In this document: positions 52,776 to 64,000 of the stretch, piece by piece | How positions within the stretch are numbered: position 1 is the first letter of the stretch | Layout of the letters: the number at the start of each line of letters is the position of its first letter | From: Calamus simplicifolius | Lineage: Eukaryota > Streptophyta > Magnoliopsida > Arecales > Arecaceae | NCBI GenBank assembly: GCA_900491605.1 | Contig: UESW01004759.1 | Span: 137,366 to 201,365 of the forward strand | Direction of reading: 5' to 3' | DNA length: 64,000 nt | The notes under the pieces: generated by a model | Database searches by the model: none | What the model saw: only the letters and a program-made list of their open reading frames with translations | What the model was told of the DNA's origin: nothing | Translations under genes and position numbers: made by a program

Positions 52776-54286
52776 CTTATCCTAAAAAATTAATAAATTA
52801 TCATTAAGCACATAAGCTTCCAAACTATTAACAAAAACAAAGAATATCAACCAAGAAATTTCACAAAAACAAACTTTTCTAGTTGGCATAATTAAGTACA
52901 TTAGCTAATAGTGTCCATTAACAAAGAAATTCCAAAAAAAAAAAAAGCTTCCAAAGTCTAGAATATTGACACATAACATAGGTAAACGAATGAAGCTAGA
53001 TTTAGACTCCAAATTGCCACAAATGAATGAAACCCCTTTTTATCTGTAAAATGGAGTCAGGCCTGGCCTCTTCGTCATGACCTGCCACATACATCATGCC
53101 TTCGGCCAGCTCCAAAGAGAAATCATCAGCTATTAAATGCTCTATTTTTTTATTTTTAAAAGTAAAAATAAAATCTTTAGAATGAAAGCAAAGGAGCCTT
53201 GCTAGAAGGTTTTGATGTATGTGTAGCTGAAGCAATGCATCAGATGTTTCCCTTAGATAGTTAGATTCATGTGAGTGTGGATACATGACATGGATCTTGA
53301 TGAGCACATAGAACCGGCCAAGGTGTGGCACGGTTTTGGAGAGAAGAAGCAGCTGGTTGGCTGAAGACGAAGAAGTAAGAAGCCATTCCTAAGTTCAAGA
53401 AAGAGATCTTGGAGGGACCTGGACTGATCCATCCAGAAAGGCAAGAAAGGGCTGGTTGGAGGTCGCACACCTTCAACGCTGCATATGGTTAGAGAGAGAT
53501 TCCAACAGAAAAAGTTGGAATTTTATTCTTCATTATCTACCTATGTGATAGAGGCATATAAATAATATTTAAAAAAAATCTACTCTCTCTGGGATAAGGA
53601 AGAAGAGAACAAAAAAGTGAGAAAGAAAACAACTAACAAGGAAAAAAAATCAGAAAATGAAGATTTTCAATGAACAACTGTAAAAAAAGAATACATTCAA
53701 ATTTTAAAGCAAAAATAAAGAGATATCTTTATTTAAAAATAAAGAAAAGAGATGAGCATACTAGAGAAAGAAAAAGAGGTTGGAGGGCATCGATGGGGCA
53801 TCGATGAGGCAACGATTGAAGACGATAGAGTAAGTTCAAAACTTAAGAGTTCAGATCAGCGATTGGAGATGATGGAGTAGGTTCAGAACTTTAGAGTTCA
53901 GATCAGCGATTGAAGACGATGGAGTAGGTTCAGAACTTGACTACGTGAAAGAAGGAAGAACAAGAGACGATGCATGAAAGAAGGAAGAGCAAGAGTCATT
54001 GAGTCAAACGTATATATATTTTATTTATTTTTATTTTTAATTTTTAATTTTTAATTTTTAATATATTAATATATATATATAATTTAAATATATTATATAA
54101 ACCTAACGGGGATGGGAATGGGTAAACGGGGATGGGGCAAAGAATACCGTTCCCAGGCTGTTTACCCGTTTAGCCGTTAATGAAAAATCTTTGTTACCCA
54201 TTAAGCTGTTTAAACCGGGAATTTTCTGATCCATTAAAAATGGTACCGACCGGGTAAATGGGAAAACAGGAAAATTGCCATCCCTA
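52776..54286 (-). other. 5' non-coding part of the hAT element
   Basis: Holds no recognisable protein. Notable parts: a (minus strand) open frame 53002-53331 without known motif, a 47-bp tandem repeat (53813-53940), a TTTTTAATTTTTAA run with (TA)n (54005-54090) and the subterminal GGGTAAACGGGGATGGG motifs. Confidence 0.5.
53813..53940. repeat. 47-bp tandem repeat, nearly three units, inside the hAT element
   Basis: Units start at 53813, 53860 and 53907: 'cgattg(a/g)agacgatggagtaggttcagaactttagagttcagatcag' type with a few substitutions; the third is partial. Confidence 0.85.
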
Positions 54287-54748
54287 GTTTCTCGCATCCT
54301 ATCGGCTTAAACCAGGATCGATAGTTTGGTTTCGAGGCTTCAGGCACTACCAAAGAGGCTGGCGTACGAATGCTTTGCCTTGTGATTGCATCGGAGGAGG
54401 AATGTTATTCTTAATTTCTTAACCGATGAGCAGTTGGCCATAGTAGCAGCGAAGAAGAGAGAGAGAGAGAAGGGAAGGGCCCACTTGATGCATAACTAAT
54501 ATGGGATGAAAAAGTCTTACTGCATCATATGCAGTGTATGCATGTCCATAAAAACAAAAAGATGTTTTTACCTTTATTATGTGTGTGCACATGCTGCACG
54601 TCAATCGCTAGACGTGGTGCGATGCATCTGCACCCAGTGCACAAAGACTTTTCCATATGGGATTAAACGACGAGAGCATAAAAGTTCAAATACTACCCTA
54701 GTTTAAGACTAGATGAATGTTCAAATTCAATCAACAACGCTATAACCT
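54287..54748. other. short unassigned stretch between hAT and T5
   Basis: No gene or repeat family recognised. It contains (GA)6 at about 54455 and a poorly coding AT/GC mix. Possibly the last low-copy sequence at this locus. Confidence 0.4.
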
Positions 54749-55540
54749 TGATGCAGGGTAAAAAGTTTTTGCATAAAATTGGCTGACATGGACAGGCGGT
54801 GGGGCCCACCTTTAGGTTACGACTGACCGACCCTTACAAGCTGAGAAATGCTTTGTAGAGCTACCGCATCAACATCTTCGCCCGAGTCTCACCAGACCGA
54901 ACCTCGACCGATTGACCTTCAGCTTCTTTCACCGAGTCTCACCTCTAAACAATGGTGACCAAACCTCAACAGTCGAGAGTCGCCCGATCGACTGTTCCTT
55001 ATGCCGACCCTCGGCCCGCACCAAATATCTTGAACATCAAATCACTAGAATCACGGAAGTCTCAAAACATCTTCCCAGAGTAGTCCTCTTTAAGTGAAAA
55101 TGAGAGCTAGATATAGCTCCCCCTTCATGATAAGCAGATTTTGAGATCCCCTTAATAAGGTATACATCGAAATCATCCTTATCCTTCTTTAAATTTTGTG
55201 ACTGCATCCAAAAAATCTGATAACAGCATACCATCCCTACTACCTTTAAACACCAGGTCATAAGACCCCTTAGGTATGCACGAAATAACCCTTTCTCGCA
55301 TGCCATTGCACCCCAGACCTCCTCCAGGGAATCTCCTTCCCTCCAAACCTTCTCCACATTATCTATGGCCAAGGATCTCACTAACTTAGGCATCGGAGGG
55401 ACTTCTGCAGGGACCACCCATCTCAATCCCAGCAAAAAGATGCTATTTTACTGGTCCATGAGGATGGGAGAACGCTACCCAGCCTCCCACATGCATTGCC
55501 ATTCCACCCCTAGGTCGAATAACGAAAATCCGCAGCAACA
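54749..55540 (+). repeat. 5' LTR of T5 (about 792 bp)
   Basis: The end CGCAGCAACA at 55540 is certain because the primer site follows. The start TGATGCAGGG at 54749 is the best TG candidate. It contains 'actaacttaggcatcggagggacttctgcagg' (55380-55412), the block shared with the LTR ends of T1, T3 and T4. Region 54880-55015 has CGAGTC/GACTG-type units. Confidence 0.7.
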
Positions 55541-55542
55541 AA

Positions 55543-55558
55543 TTGGCGCTAGAGGAAG
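55543..55558 (+). other. primer binding site of T5
   Basis: TTGGCGCTAGAGGAAG two bases after the LTR end; TGGCGC-starting sites are usual for Ty3/gypsy elements. The exact primer tRNA cannot be assigned here. Confidence 0.75.
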
Positions 55559-56082
55559 GGCCCTCAAGTTTCTAAAACTTGAAATTCTAGAAGAAAAGGT
55601 GAAAAAGAAAAAGATATCATCCTGAATGGTGCACCATAGAAGGGAGATTGTAGATGTGCCTGACCATGCCACCTCTCAAGGGCTTGGACCCTCATAGAAC
55701 ATAGCATTCTCACAACCTTCCCAGCCCGCTGCTTCGCCACCACCCATGGCATCCATAACTTAGGACCAATTCAGTATATTGGTCTAGAAAGTCTAGGCCT
55801 TGACGCAGTTAGTGCGAGGACTCCAAGGAGATCCTCCCCCGACTATGCCCAATTCTCAATTTCCTGCTAGCTCTCAGCAACATCCTATTGGAGCGGCCGT
55901 GCCAGTCCAACCAAGGGCTCCTCCACCTGATCAGTTTGAGGCCATAAGTCCCCCATGACAACTTGGCCATAGGTGGGGAAAACAAAACAAATTCCATCAA
56001 AAGCCAGAGACAGGGGCCTCTTTTCATCATGTCTTCGGTTTCTTTTCATCACGGTTCAATGCGAAGACATTGATCTCTCTTT
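55559..56082 (+). other. T5 leader between primer site and gag
   Basis: No recognisable protein on either strand; small open frames only. Ends just before the gag frame. Confidence 0.5.
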
Positions 56083-56915
56083 TTGGTTCCGCCATCAACA
56101 CATGCCAAAGTTTTCGAACGAAAGATCCAGGAGATGCACCTAGAATTGGACGTTGTCAAACATGCATCATTACCGGAGTCTTGGGTGGAACGAGGCCTTC
56201 CCTTCACCAAGAGGATTATGAATGAAGTTGTCCCAATGCACATAAAGCTCCCCACTATCGAGCCATACAACGAAACAATTGACCTGGATGACCATCTGAG
56301 CAACTTTCGATCAATAATGTTGTTCCACGGAGCCTCATATACGATCCTATGCTGGGCCTTCCTCTCAACTTTTAAGGAACCTGCCAAAGTATGGTTTGGC
56401 ACTTTAAAGCCGAATTCTGTCGTCTCCTTTGACGAACTTGACTGCTCCTTCACTAGCCAGTTCGTCAACAGCCACCATTATCAGTGAAGGTCAAATTCCC
56501 TCTCTAAATTAAAGCAATGGGAGGGGGGTCCCTGAAGAACTTCTTGGGCCATCTTAATATGACCATGTTGGAGGTCAATTACCTCAACCATGAGGTGGCC
56601 ATGTTCGCCCTAGCAAGCGGAGTATTGAAAGAGAAAGACTTCTATCTGGTACTGGAGGTGAATCACCCATGAAGTCTTTCCGACATGATGGTACTAGCAG
56701 ACAAATATGCCAAGGTTAAAGAGTTTAGAAGGTTGACACGAGCTGAGCAATCGAAGAAGGAGAAAAATAACTCAAATAAAAGCCAACTGACTCATCCTAC
56801 GAGTCCCCTCCACCAAAGGGCTCCATCATCCAGGCGGTGCTCCAAAAGCCCAACACAAAGGTTCAACGATTTACTCTGCTTACCGAGATCCATGCCCAAA
56901 TCCAGATGGAAATAG
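56083..56915 (+). pseudogene. T5 gag (Ty3/gypsy), broken
   Basis: Open frame 56083-56487, then frameshift, with gag residues continuing to 56915. Motifs of the gypsy gag family (about PF03732): IEPYNETIDLDDHLSNFRSIM, then LSTFKEPAKVWFGTLKPNSVVSFDEL and FTSQFVNS, followed after the shift by LKNFLGHLNMTMLEVNYLNHEVAMFALASGVL and SLSDMMVLADKYAKVKEF. No zinc knuckle reached before the SIRE insertion. The true start may be slightly upstream. Confidence 0.82.
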
Positions 56916-56951
56916 AGCATCAACTTCCACAGCCGAAGCCTCTTCAGAGGT

Positions 56952-57732
56952 GTTGACCCAATTATTGATTTTGATGAATAACAAAAACCATATGAGTATA
57001 TTCCTTATGTTACTAATGATTTTGATTAAGTGTTTTAGGAATTTAAATGGTTAATCAATCAAAATTAAAGGAAAATTGAGTTTGACCCTATGTCTAGTTT
57101 CAAGTGTCAAGTTTCAGCATTTAGAGCCGACTCCAGAAGTCTAGGAGCCAACTCCGAAGCGTATGGAACAGTTTGACACTTTTGGCATACAGTAGAGCTG
57201 ACTCCTGCAGAGTCTGGAGCTAACTCCACCAGAAAGATATAAAGTCCTCAATTCTACATCGAGCTGGAGCCGACTTTTATAGAGATTAGAGCCAACTCCA
57301 CCGGTTATATAGAGAGTATATTTTTTGGGGCTTTAGTCGAGCTGGCTTCTGCATTCTCTAGAGCTGACTCCTGTACGAAAAGGTATCGACCCCTCGAAAT
57401 GCCAGACTGACTCCATGATGGGCAGAAGTTCACGTTTTGCACATCCCATGTTAGAGCTAACTCCAAGTTTGCTCGAGTTGACTCCAACCTGTCAGGGGCG
57501 GACTCTGAAAGTATCAAAGATGACTCCAAACTCTGACATTTTTTCAATGGATTTCAATGGCTCTTTCCTCTTCCATACTAAACTCATCCTCAAGCATTTT
57601 CAACTGCTAGTTTTTCATCTAAAAAAGAATTTAGAGGAGATTATAAATGAGAGCCAAGAGACCGTTTCAAAAAGGGAACACAAGAGAGAAAACAAAAAGG
57701 GAAAAAATCAAATTTGAAATCCCTCTTGTTCG
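56952..57732 (+). repeat. SIRE-type LTR, truncated by K2
   Basis: Starts TGTTGACCCAATTATTGATTTTGATG in T5 gag. It carries a diverged GAGCCGACTCC/GAGCTGACTCC array (57125-57535) and a TATA box TATAAATG at 57642-57649. The K2 LTR begins at 57733, so the rest would lie beyond the 3' end of K2 outside the window. No polypurine tract precedes it, so it is a 5' or solo LTR. Five bases before K2 are GTTCG. Confidence 0.8.
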
Positions 57733-59728
57733 TGTTAGTGTATGCCCTAGATCCAATTGGATTGAATACTGTATACATTCTATGAATACAAATCAAATTA
57801 AATGGTTTCTTTATCTATTCAAATGTCTTTTATTTGATATATTTATCTGTGAGATAAAGTCCAAAAGAATGTGAATCGTGCATATGGAATTTGTAATAGA
57901 GATTACAAATTATGAGATCCAAATTGCACGTTATGGTTCGATTCTTTAAACTTTTCTAGTTGATGTGTAGATGGGACTGGACACCATCAAACACCGTGAG
58001 ACTGGCACACATTGCATATCCTCACCCTTGGGGTGAGCAGCTGATTTCACAAGCTGAAGTATGAAGATACTTGGATAGGTGTATGGATACTCGTTATTGT
58101 AACGATGCATTGGATGACCCATATAGAGATCTCATATGGATATTCTATATAGTATCGATGGTTGATCTCTAATGACGGTGGTGTGAGTGATCATTTGACT
58201 TGAGATCGTCATTGCATCTCATGTGTGGAATGTCATGCTTTGACGATATCCAAACATCGCTCTAGCTACGGGTGGCAAATATGGTGTCGGTTGGATATGA
58301 CATGAAGCACATGAAGATGGTGTTTGATCAAGACAGGATTCGTCTCCCTTGATAGAAAGGGTTATATCCCACGGCCACTTGATGGATTAAATTGATTGTT
58401 AAATCCTTGCAAGGTTGAGTTGGAATTCGAAATAGTTTCGAAGTTCTAATTCAAATGAGTCAATTTTTCTTGAGATCAAGTAAACAAAGATCAATTATAA
58501 GGTTGATATATTCCATACCACTGATTGATCTGGGATATGTGACGAAAGGATTTGATCATACAGTAACCATTCATGGACAGGTGTTGTTGATGGTCATGTC
58601 AACAAAACCTTTAGCAGCAGTTGGGTGGTCATGATGCTTTGCTAGAGGCCTCTCATGATCTATAATCATGTTGTTGACTTGGACAAAGAGTTATCCAATC
58701 ATTCCTAGGGTCTATGATTAGGACATGATTATTGCCAACATGTTAAAGGGCCTAATAGGTCGCTCGCATTTAGAAGAATTTTGGATGATTTAAAATGAGA
58801 ATTAAATTAGATTTAATTCAGATAAGATGATCAATTAAATAATTGGATGAGACCCAATTTAAAGAAGATAAAATAATAATGGATATGATCCATTATAGTA
58901 GAAGGAATATTAAGGAGAAATTATTTATGCATATGATGAACAAATAATTGGATACCCAAATATCACTTGATCCATGTGATGGATGGCTCTGATTATTCGG
59001 GTATGGATGGCCAATCTCAGCCATGTGAAGATGGAATCATGCCCATGGGATGAGGCATGATGAATCTCTACGGTTTGATGATAAACACGTACAAATTGGG
59101 GCATGTAGTTATGAGATAACCAACTCCTAATTTCAAAGGCTTTGTGACACTTGGATTAATGTTACCATGAGAATGGAAGTTTCTTCTATTTCCTTGGATT
59201 AACGTTACCATGACGTTACCATGAGAATGAAAGTTTCTTCTTTCTTTGGATTAACGTTACCATGACGTTACCATGAAAAGAGGTCTCTTCTTCTTCCTTG
59301 GAATGTTTCTTTCTCATCCTATAAATATGGTTCCTTCCTCCTAGGAAGTGAGAGAAAGAGAAGAAAAAGATTAGATCTTTTAGATCTTCAGAGATATCTT
59401 CTGTATTTCTATAAGGGGATTCAAGAGGCGCTAGTATCCCTCTCTCCCGAAGTATCATCTTCATACCTTGAAGGTCTTCATCCACTCTTCTCCGCGTGGA
59501 TCACCGTTAGAGGCCGAACACGTGGATGGCTAGTGGCAGAGGATTCACCGGCTTCATCCTTTTCTACATCGATAAAGGACTCAGGTATGAATAAATCTAA
59601 TATTTAGATTTTATTTGAGATTTAATGCATCTGTTCCTAAGGATCCTGGGCATCTGGGAATTTTATATTATATCTTCATGTATATTTTCATGAATTTGAT
59701 TCATATCTAGTACAAATAATTTCCATCA
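57733..59728 (+). repeat. 5' LTR of K2 (1996 bp)
   Basis: TGTTAGTGTATGCCC...TTCCATCA. TATA box TATAAATA at 59320-59327; upstream repeats of 'ggattaacgttaccatga(c)' at 59155-59275. Matches the K1 LTR along its length. Confidence 0.85.
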
Positions 59729-59729
59729 G

Positions 59730-59741
59730 TAGTATCAGAGC
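59730..59741 (+). other. primer binding site of K2 (mutated)
   Basis: TAGTATCAGAGC, one base different from the K1 site TGGTATCAGAGC; complementary to initiator tRNA-Met. Confidence 0.8.
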
Positions 59742-61407
59742 CACCTTAGGCTACATATTCATTAATCTGATAGGACACTTGAGTCAATATGATTCATAAT
59801 ATGAGTTTTTTTATTATGCTTAAAATCATGAAGAGTTTTTATATGTTGATAATAAATCTAAAATATGATAAAATATTTATAATTTGATGATAAATAATAT
59901 TATTTAGATTTATGCATGTTCATTATTATGTTAAAATAGAGTACTTTGATATATGATATCAGAGATAAAGATTTATTATATGATAATAATTAATAATTAA
60001 TTTAGATTTAATCATATATGTCATGTTAAAATAGTAATTATTATTTATGCATGATAGATACTATATACTAAAATCCTAGAAATCATGTTTAAGATTTAAT
60101 TTTAACATGAATATTGATATGATTAAGATCTGATATTCTTATGATAATAAACATTAAAAACTTAGTTTGGATATTTGGATCAAGATAAGATTGTGATTAA
60201 ATGTAATCATATGAAATTTAAAATTTTATATTTTGAATCTAAAATCTTATCATGACAAGAATATGATTAGGGTTTGTTAGAGACATTAGGATTTATATGG
60301 GATGTAAAATCGACATGTCATAACATGTAATTAAATGATAAGAAAATTTAAAATTTGAATTAAGAATTCTTATCATAATACCCTAGCTAGATCACTATCT
60401 ATAGTTATCATAAAATGTAATAGATGATAAAGATTTAGGAAACTTAGACTTAACAATGTCATTGTTTGATCCTATGATCCCATAATTGATCTAATCAATT
60501 GGGCTTAACTACATTGATGTCTAGAAAGGTTTGATCATGGTTTTTAATTGCACCATTCGCTGCTTGGGAAAACCCATTTAATGGGATAGAAGGCTATGCT
60601 AAATAGGACCCCATTGATCAGCTAATCTGGCCATTGTTAAGGAAAGCTCTTAATTGATTAATCAATTAAGGTTAATTAGGATGGTAGCAATTGATTTGGT
60701 CACATTATTAGGGTTCCTAAATTAGATAGTGATCAGGATCCTAATTTGATTAGGAGTCACAATTATAAGATTGGATCTTATAAAATTAAGGTTAATTGAG
60801 ATTAATCTAAAATCTACATATAGGATATGTAACCTAGCATAGTACAAATGTTGTAGATGTAGATGGGACCTATATGCGCTAAATCCCTCCATGAATATTA
60901 AGTCATAAGCCTTCCATTATTCACATGATACAAAATTATTAGGTCATAAGATTTGTCATGCCAAAGCCGAGGTCGAGTGTACTTATGAGGAGTTGATTGT
61001 GGAATAATGGGTTGACTTAACTAGATTAGCCAGCATAATTGACCAAAGTCAGGGTCAGTCTAATCTAGAGGCAAACTTTAGGGTGATCACATATGGATGT
61101 AATTGACAAGGCAATGTCCCCTAAATGATCTAGGAGTCACATTAGATGTGATTCATAATAATCTACCAAATTGGCTTATCGAGATTTGTTGTGCCAAAGC
61201 CAAGGTCAAGGTAATTCAAATGAGGATCCTAGCCCACTAAGAAAATTGAATGCCAATTTCTCAAGATTAATAGAGAGGGCTATTAACCTTGATAAAATAG
61301 TGGGAGAAACTAACTTAATTAAAAATCTAGAATTACCTTATTAAGTTGGTGATTAGTATTCATAGTAATTGACTCGTTCTAATTTTATGTAGGTTATCAG
61401 AGAAATC
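59742..61407 (+). other. K2 leader (5' untranslated) region
   Basis: AT-rich non-coding region. Positions 59937-60360 are absent from K1. It contains the two 'gagatttgttgtgccaaagcc' related units (about 60950 and 61182). No ORF. Confidence 0.7.
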
Positions 61408-62260
61408 ACGAGTATAAACATCAACCTTAGGAATATTTTAGAATTCAACAAATTGACTGAACTCAACTTCCCTGATTGGCTAAGGAATGTAAGGATCGTT
61501 CTTCGATATGAAAAAATTCTTTTTGTCCTAGATGAGGTTGCACCGGAGGTCCCACCAGCGGATGCTTCGACTAAGGTTCATGTGGCATACAACCAGTATA
61601 AAGATGCTGAAGCAATGGCCACATGTTTGATGTTGGCCTCGATGTCACCTGATCTTCAGAAATAGCATGAGCATATGAATGCTCAGGAGATTTTGATACA
61701 CTTGCAAGAGTTGTTTGGTGCACAGTCTCGATATGAGAGGTTTCAAACTTTTAAAGAGCTGTTTTAGTGCAAAATGACTGAGGATTCATCAGTGGGTGCC
61801 CACATACTAAAAATGATCAATCTGATTGAGAAGTTGGCACGATTGGGTTTTGTGATGGATCATGAACTAAGTATTGACTTGGTTCTACAGTCATTACCTC
61901 CCACTATTCGTAGTTTGTTCTTAATTTTAATATGAACAAGCTAGAGACATCTCTACCTGAGCTCGCGAATATGCTGACAAATGCCGAGCCCAATATTAAG
62001 AAAGAAAAGGGGCAAGTTATAGTTGTGGAGTCCTCTGGTGCTCATAAGAAGCGGCCAAAAAAGAATAAAGTCCAAAAGACCAAGGCGACTAAACCAAATA
62101 AGGGCATTAAGAAAAACAAAGTAGCCAAGGGGAAGTGTCACTTCTATGGCAAGGAAGGGTACTAGAAGCGAAACTGCAATGCTTATCTGGCTAGCCTAAA
62201 GAAAAGAAACATACTGATGCTTCTACATCAGGTATATTTATTATTGAGATGTTTTCTTCT
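61408..62260 (+). pseudogene. K2 gag, broken
   Basis: The position of the K1 start ATG is ACG here (61408-61410), so the start codon is lost. Continues NINLRNILEFNKLTELNFPDWLRNVRIVLR, VHVAYNQYKDAEAMATCLMLASMSPDLQK, stop at about 61663, ELFGAQSRYERF, another stop, NMNKLETSLPELANML and the Lys-rich tail. The zinc knuckle reads CHFYGKEGY then a stop where Trp stands in K1; as in K1 the second Cys is Tyr. Confidence 0.82.
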
Positions 62261-63545
62261 GTTACTTCTTATTCCACTTGAGTATTGGATACCGGTTGTG
62301 AATCTCATATTTGTATTAATATAGATGATAAGAAATAGTAGAAAGCTGAAAAAGATGAAGTGATCCTCGTATGAAAAATGGAGCAAAGGTTGCTGCTTTA
62401 GCTGTAGGATTTTGTTCTTTGTCTTTATCCACTGGGCTTGTAATGAAGCTGAGTAATTGTTACTATGTTCCAAACATAACAAAGAATATTATTTCCGTTT
62501 CATGCCTTGTAAATGATGGATATGCATTTGAAATTGGAAATAAAGGAATTTCAATTTTTAAAAATGAAATGTTCTTTGGTTCTGCTGAAATGTTCAACGG
62601 GATTTATGTTTTGAATTTACAATTCCCTATTCTCAATGTAGAAACTAAGAAATTAAAATCAAATAATTCTAAGAACTCGTTCTATGGCACTGTCGTTTAG
62701 GCCATGTAAATGAAACATGCTTAACCAAGTTACATAAGGATGGCTACTTGGGCTCATTCGATTGGGAATCGTTTGAGGAATGTGAGTCGTGCTTACGTGG
62801 CAAAATGACTAAGTCATCCTTTACTAAAAAGGGTGAGCGAGCAACTAAATGTTTAAGACTAGTATATTTGGATGTATGTGGTCCTATCAATATTCAGGCA
62901 ATAGGAGATTTTTCTTACTTCATCAATTTATAGATGACCATAGCATGTGTGGTTATGTATATCTGATGAAGCACAAATCTGAAGCCTTTGAAAAGTTCAA
63001 AGAATTCAAATCCGAGGTAGAAAAACAAAGTGGAAAAGTATTAAGATACTTTGATCAGATCGAGGTGGGAATACTTAAGCCATGAGTTCTTAGAATATTT
63101 GAAGGAGAATGGGATTCTCTCTCAGTGGACTCCTCCTGGTATGCCACAGCATAATGGTGTATCAGAAAGGAGAAATCGCACATTATTAGATACGGTGTGA
63201 TCAATGATGAGCATTGCAAATCTTCCAAAAATGTTTTGGGGTTATGCCCTACACACAGCCAAATACACTCTAAACCGAGTTCCGTCTAAGTCGGTCAGCT
63301 CCACTCCCTATGAGATATGGTGTGGAAAGAAACCAACCCTTAGTCATCTAAGGATTTGGGGTTGCTACGCTTATGTAAAGCGTAATGAGTCGGACAAGCT
63401 GGGAGCTAGATCCGACAAGTGTAATTTTGTGGGATATCCTAAAGAAATAAAGGGATACTACTTCTACCACCCACTCAAGCAAAAGGTTTTTGTCTCAAGG
63501 CATGCCATATTCCTAGAGAATGAGATTTTTCTAAGAAACGGATAG
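62261..63545 (+). pseudogene. K2 protease and integrase, broken
   Basis: Protease VLDTGCESHIC with an intact D-T-G at 62288-62296. Then NCYYVPNITKNIISVSCLVNDGY (62450-62520), zinc region HVNETCLTKLHKDGYLG and CESCLRGKMTKSSFTKK, core GPINIQAIGDFSYF, DDHSMCGYVYLMKHKSEAFEKF, GMPQHNGVSERRNRTLLD with the catalytic Glu, NLPKMFWGYALHTAKYTLNRVPSKSVSSTPYEIW, and the C-terminal GARSDKCNFVGYPKEIKGYYFYHPLKQKVFVSRHA typical of copia integrases. Several stops, for example at 62700 and 63083. Confidence 0.87.
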
Positions 63546-64000
63546 TGGGAGAAATATTGAGATTAGTGAAACTCAAGAACCACAAATTGACACAGACTGA
63601 TTAGATGATATGGAGCAAATGTCAAATGCAGTGGGAGTTGAGCAAGAGACTCAACTCACATTCAGGCAACATTTACGTGAGCCTCTATCAGAAATGATAG
63701 AGCAACAGGTAGCTCCAAGTACACATCAGCTACGTCGGTCTAATAGAACACATTATATTCCTGAGAGATATGGATTTCTTATAGAAGATGATGAGCCTAC
63801 TAACTACGAGGAAGCAATTTGTGACATTGACTCCAAGAGATGGCTTGAAGCCATAATGTCTGAAATGGACTCCATGTACGACAACCAAGTATGGACTTTG
63901 GTTGATCCACCTGAAGGGATAAAACCCATTGGGTGCAAACACATCTTCAAGAAGAAGACAGACATGGATGGTAATGTGATTACCTATAAGGCGAGGCTAG
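63546..64000 (+). pseudogene. K2 start of reverse transcriptase (cut by window end)
   Basis: Linker with RRSNRTHYIPERYGFLIED, then EAICDIDSKRWLEAIMSEMDSMYDNQVWTLVDPP, KPIGCKHIFKKKTDMDGNVITYKARL, the conserved N-terminus of copia reverse transcriptase (about PF07727). An in-frame TAG at about 63602. The YVDD box lies beyond the window. Confidence 0.85.

Larger units (their letters stand above)
50272..54286 (-). mobile_element. hAT-superfamily DNA transposon, about 4.0 kb, decayed
   Basis: The minus-strand transposase remnant (50649-52775) lies between a right end reading AAATTGCCATCCCTA (complement TAGGGATGGCAATTT, a common plant hAT terminus, ending at 54286) and a weaker left match TAAGAATGGCAAC at 50272. 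Both flanks contain subterminal ACGGG(T/G)A and GGGTAAAC motifs (50398-50435 and 54100-54260). No 8-bp target duplication can be recognised, so the left end is tentative. Confidence 0.72.
54749..56951 (+). mobile_element. T5: 5' part of a Tat-type Ty3/gypsy element
   Basis: 5' LTR (54749-55540), primer site (from about 55543), leader and gag (56083-56915), then cut by a SIRE LTR at 56952. It shows that the LTR family seen in T1-T4 belongs to a gypsy element with gag in the LTR direction, supporting the antisense reading of the gene in those copies. Confidence 0.75.
57733..64000 (+). mobile_element. K2: Ty1/copia element, 5' part (runs off the window)
   Basis: 5' LTR 57733-59728, primer site, 1.7 kb leader, gag, protease, integrase and the first part of reverse transcriptase up to the window end. 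Closely related to K1 throughout, without K1's interruptions. Point mutations have broken all ORFs. Confidence 0.87.

Noticed and set aside
53002..53476. Possible captured host gene fragment in the hAT element
   Set aside because: Minus-strand frames of 109 and 69 residues show no recognisable domain or exon structure; left as non-coding.
50264..54294. 8-bp target duplication of the hAT element
   Set aside because: The 8 bases outside the two proposed ends do not match, so the left end stays tentative.
55037..55752. Minus-strand frames across the T5 LTR end and leader
   Set aside because: They cross the LTR/primer site boundary and are antisense to it, with no PF04195-like sequence; chance frames.

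Overview
This window is plant nuclear DNA. Every element family in it (SIRE-type and other Ty1/copia, Tat-type and chromodomain Ty3/gypsy, an RTE-type LINE, a hAT transposon) is a plant type. The single convincing host gene, an EF-hand protein, is intronless and very GC-rich against AT-rich surroundings, which is usual in monocot genes. A monocot, possibly a palm, is my inference; the species cannot be fixed from the sequence. About 96 percent of the window is transposable element sequence, mostly decayed and nested.

Layout. 1-4266: 3' end of a SIRE-type copia element (here S3), inserted into the reverse transcriptase of a second SIRE-type element (S2, 4267-9057). 9058-14374: 3' part of a Tat-type gypsy element (T1), carrying a gene antisense to the element and split by a solo SIRE LTR (9511-10928). 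14375-15868: decayed RTE-type LINE. 15869-16707: partial SIRE LTR. 16708-21147: second Tat-type element (T2, minus). 21148-34125: chromovirus-like gypsy element (G1, minus), split by a two-LTR SIRE element (S1, 23196-33403). 34126-42593: copia element K1, interrupted by Tat-type T3 (36301 to about 39639) and cut off by Tat-type T4 (42594-48238). 48239-50271: low-copy island with the EF-hand gene (49426-49854, minus). 50272-54286: hAT element. 54749-56951: 5' LTR, primer site and gag of Tat-type T5. 56952-57732: truncated SIRE LTR. 57733-64000: copia element K2, sister of K1, running off the window.

Three themes stand out. (1) Tat-type copies T1, T2 and T4 carry, between the polypurine tract and the upstream internal region, an antisense gene with a plant 'putative gypsy type transposon' domain and a long coiled coil; in T4 it has a TATA box and three short GT-AG introns in compatible phases. 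(2) Nearly every LTR family carries its own array of short palindromic monomers; in SIRE LTRs these are GAGTCGACTC/GAGCCGAC motifs just upstream of the TATA box, repeated in the linker before the third ORF. (3) The SIRE copies carry a third ORF where an env-like ORF is expected, but it resembles a plant transposon protein with a C-terminal coiled coil.

No tRNA or rRNA gene and no bacterial feature was seen. Boundaries of LTRs with TG...CA ends and an adjacent polypurine tract or primer site are good to a few bases; boundaries of truncated copies are approximate.
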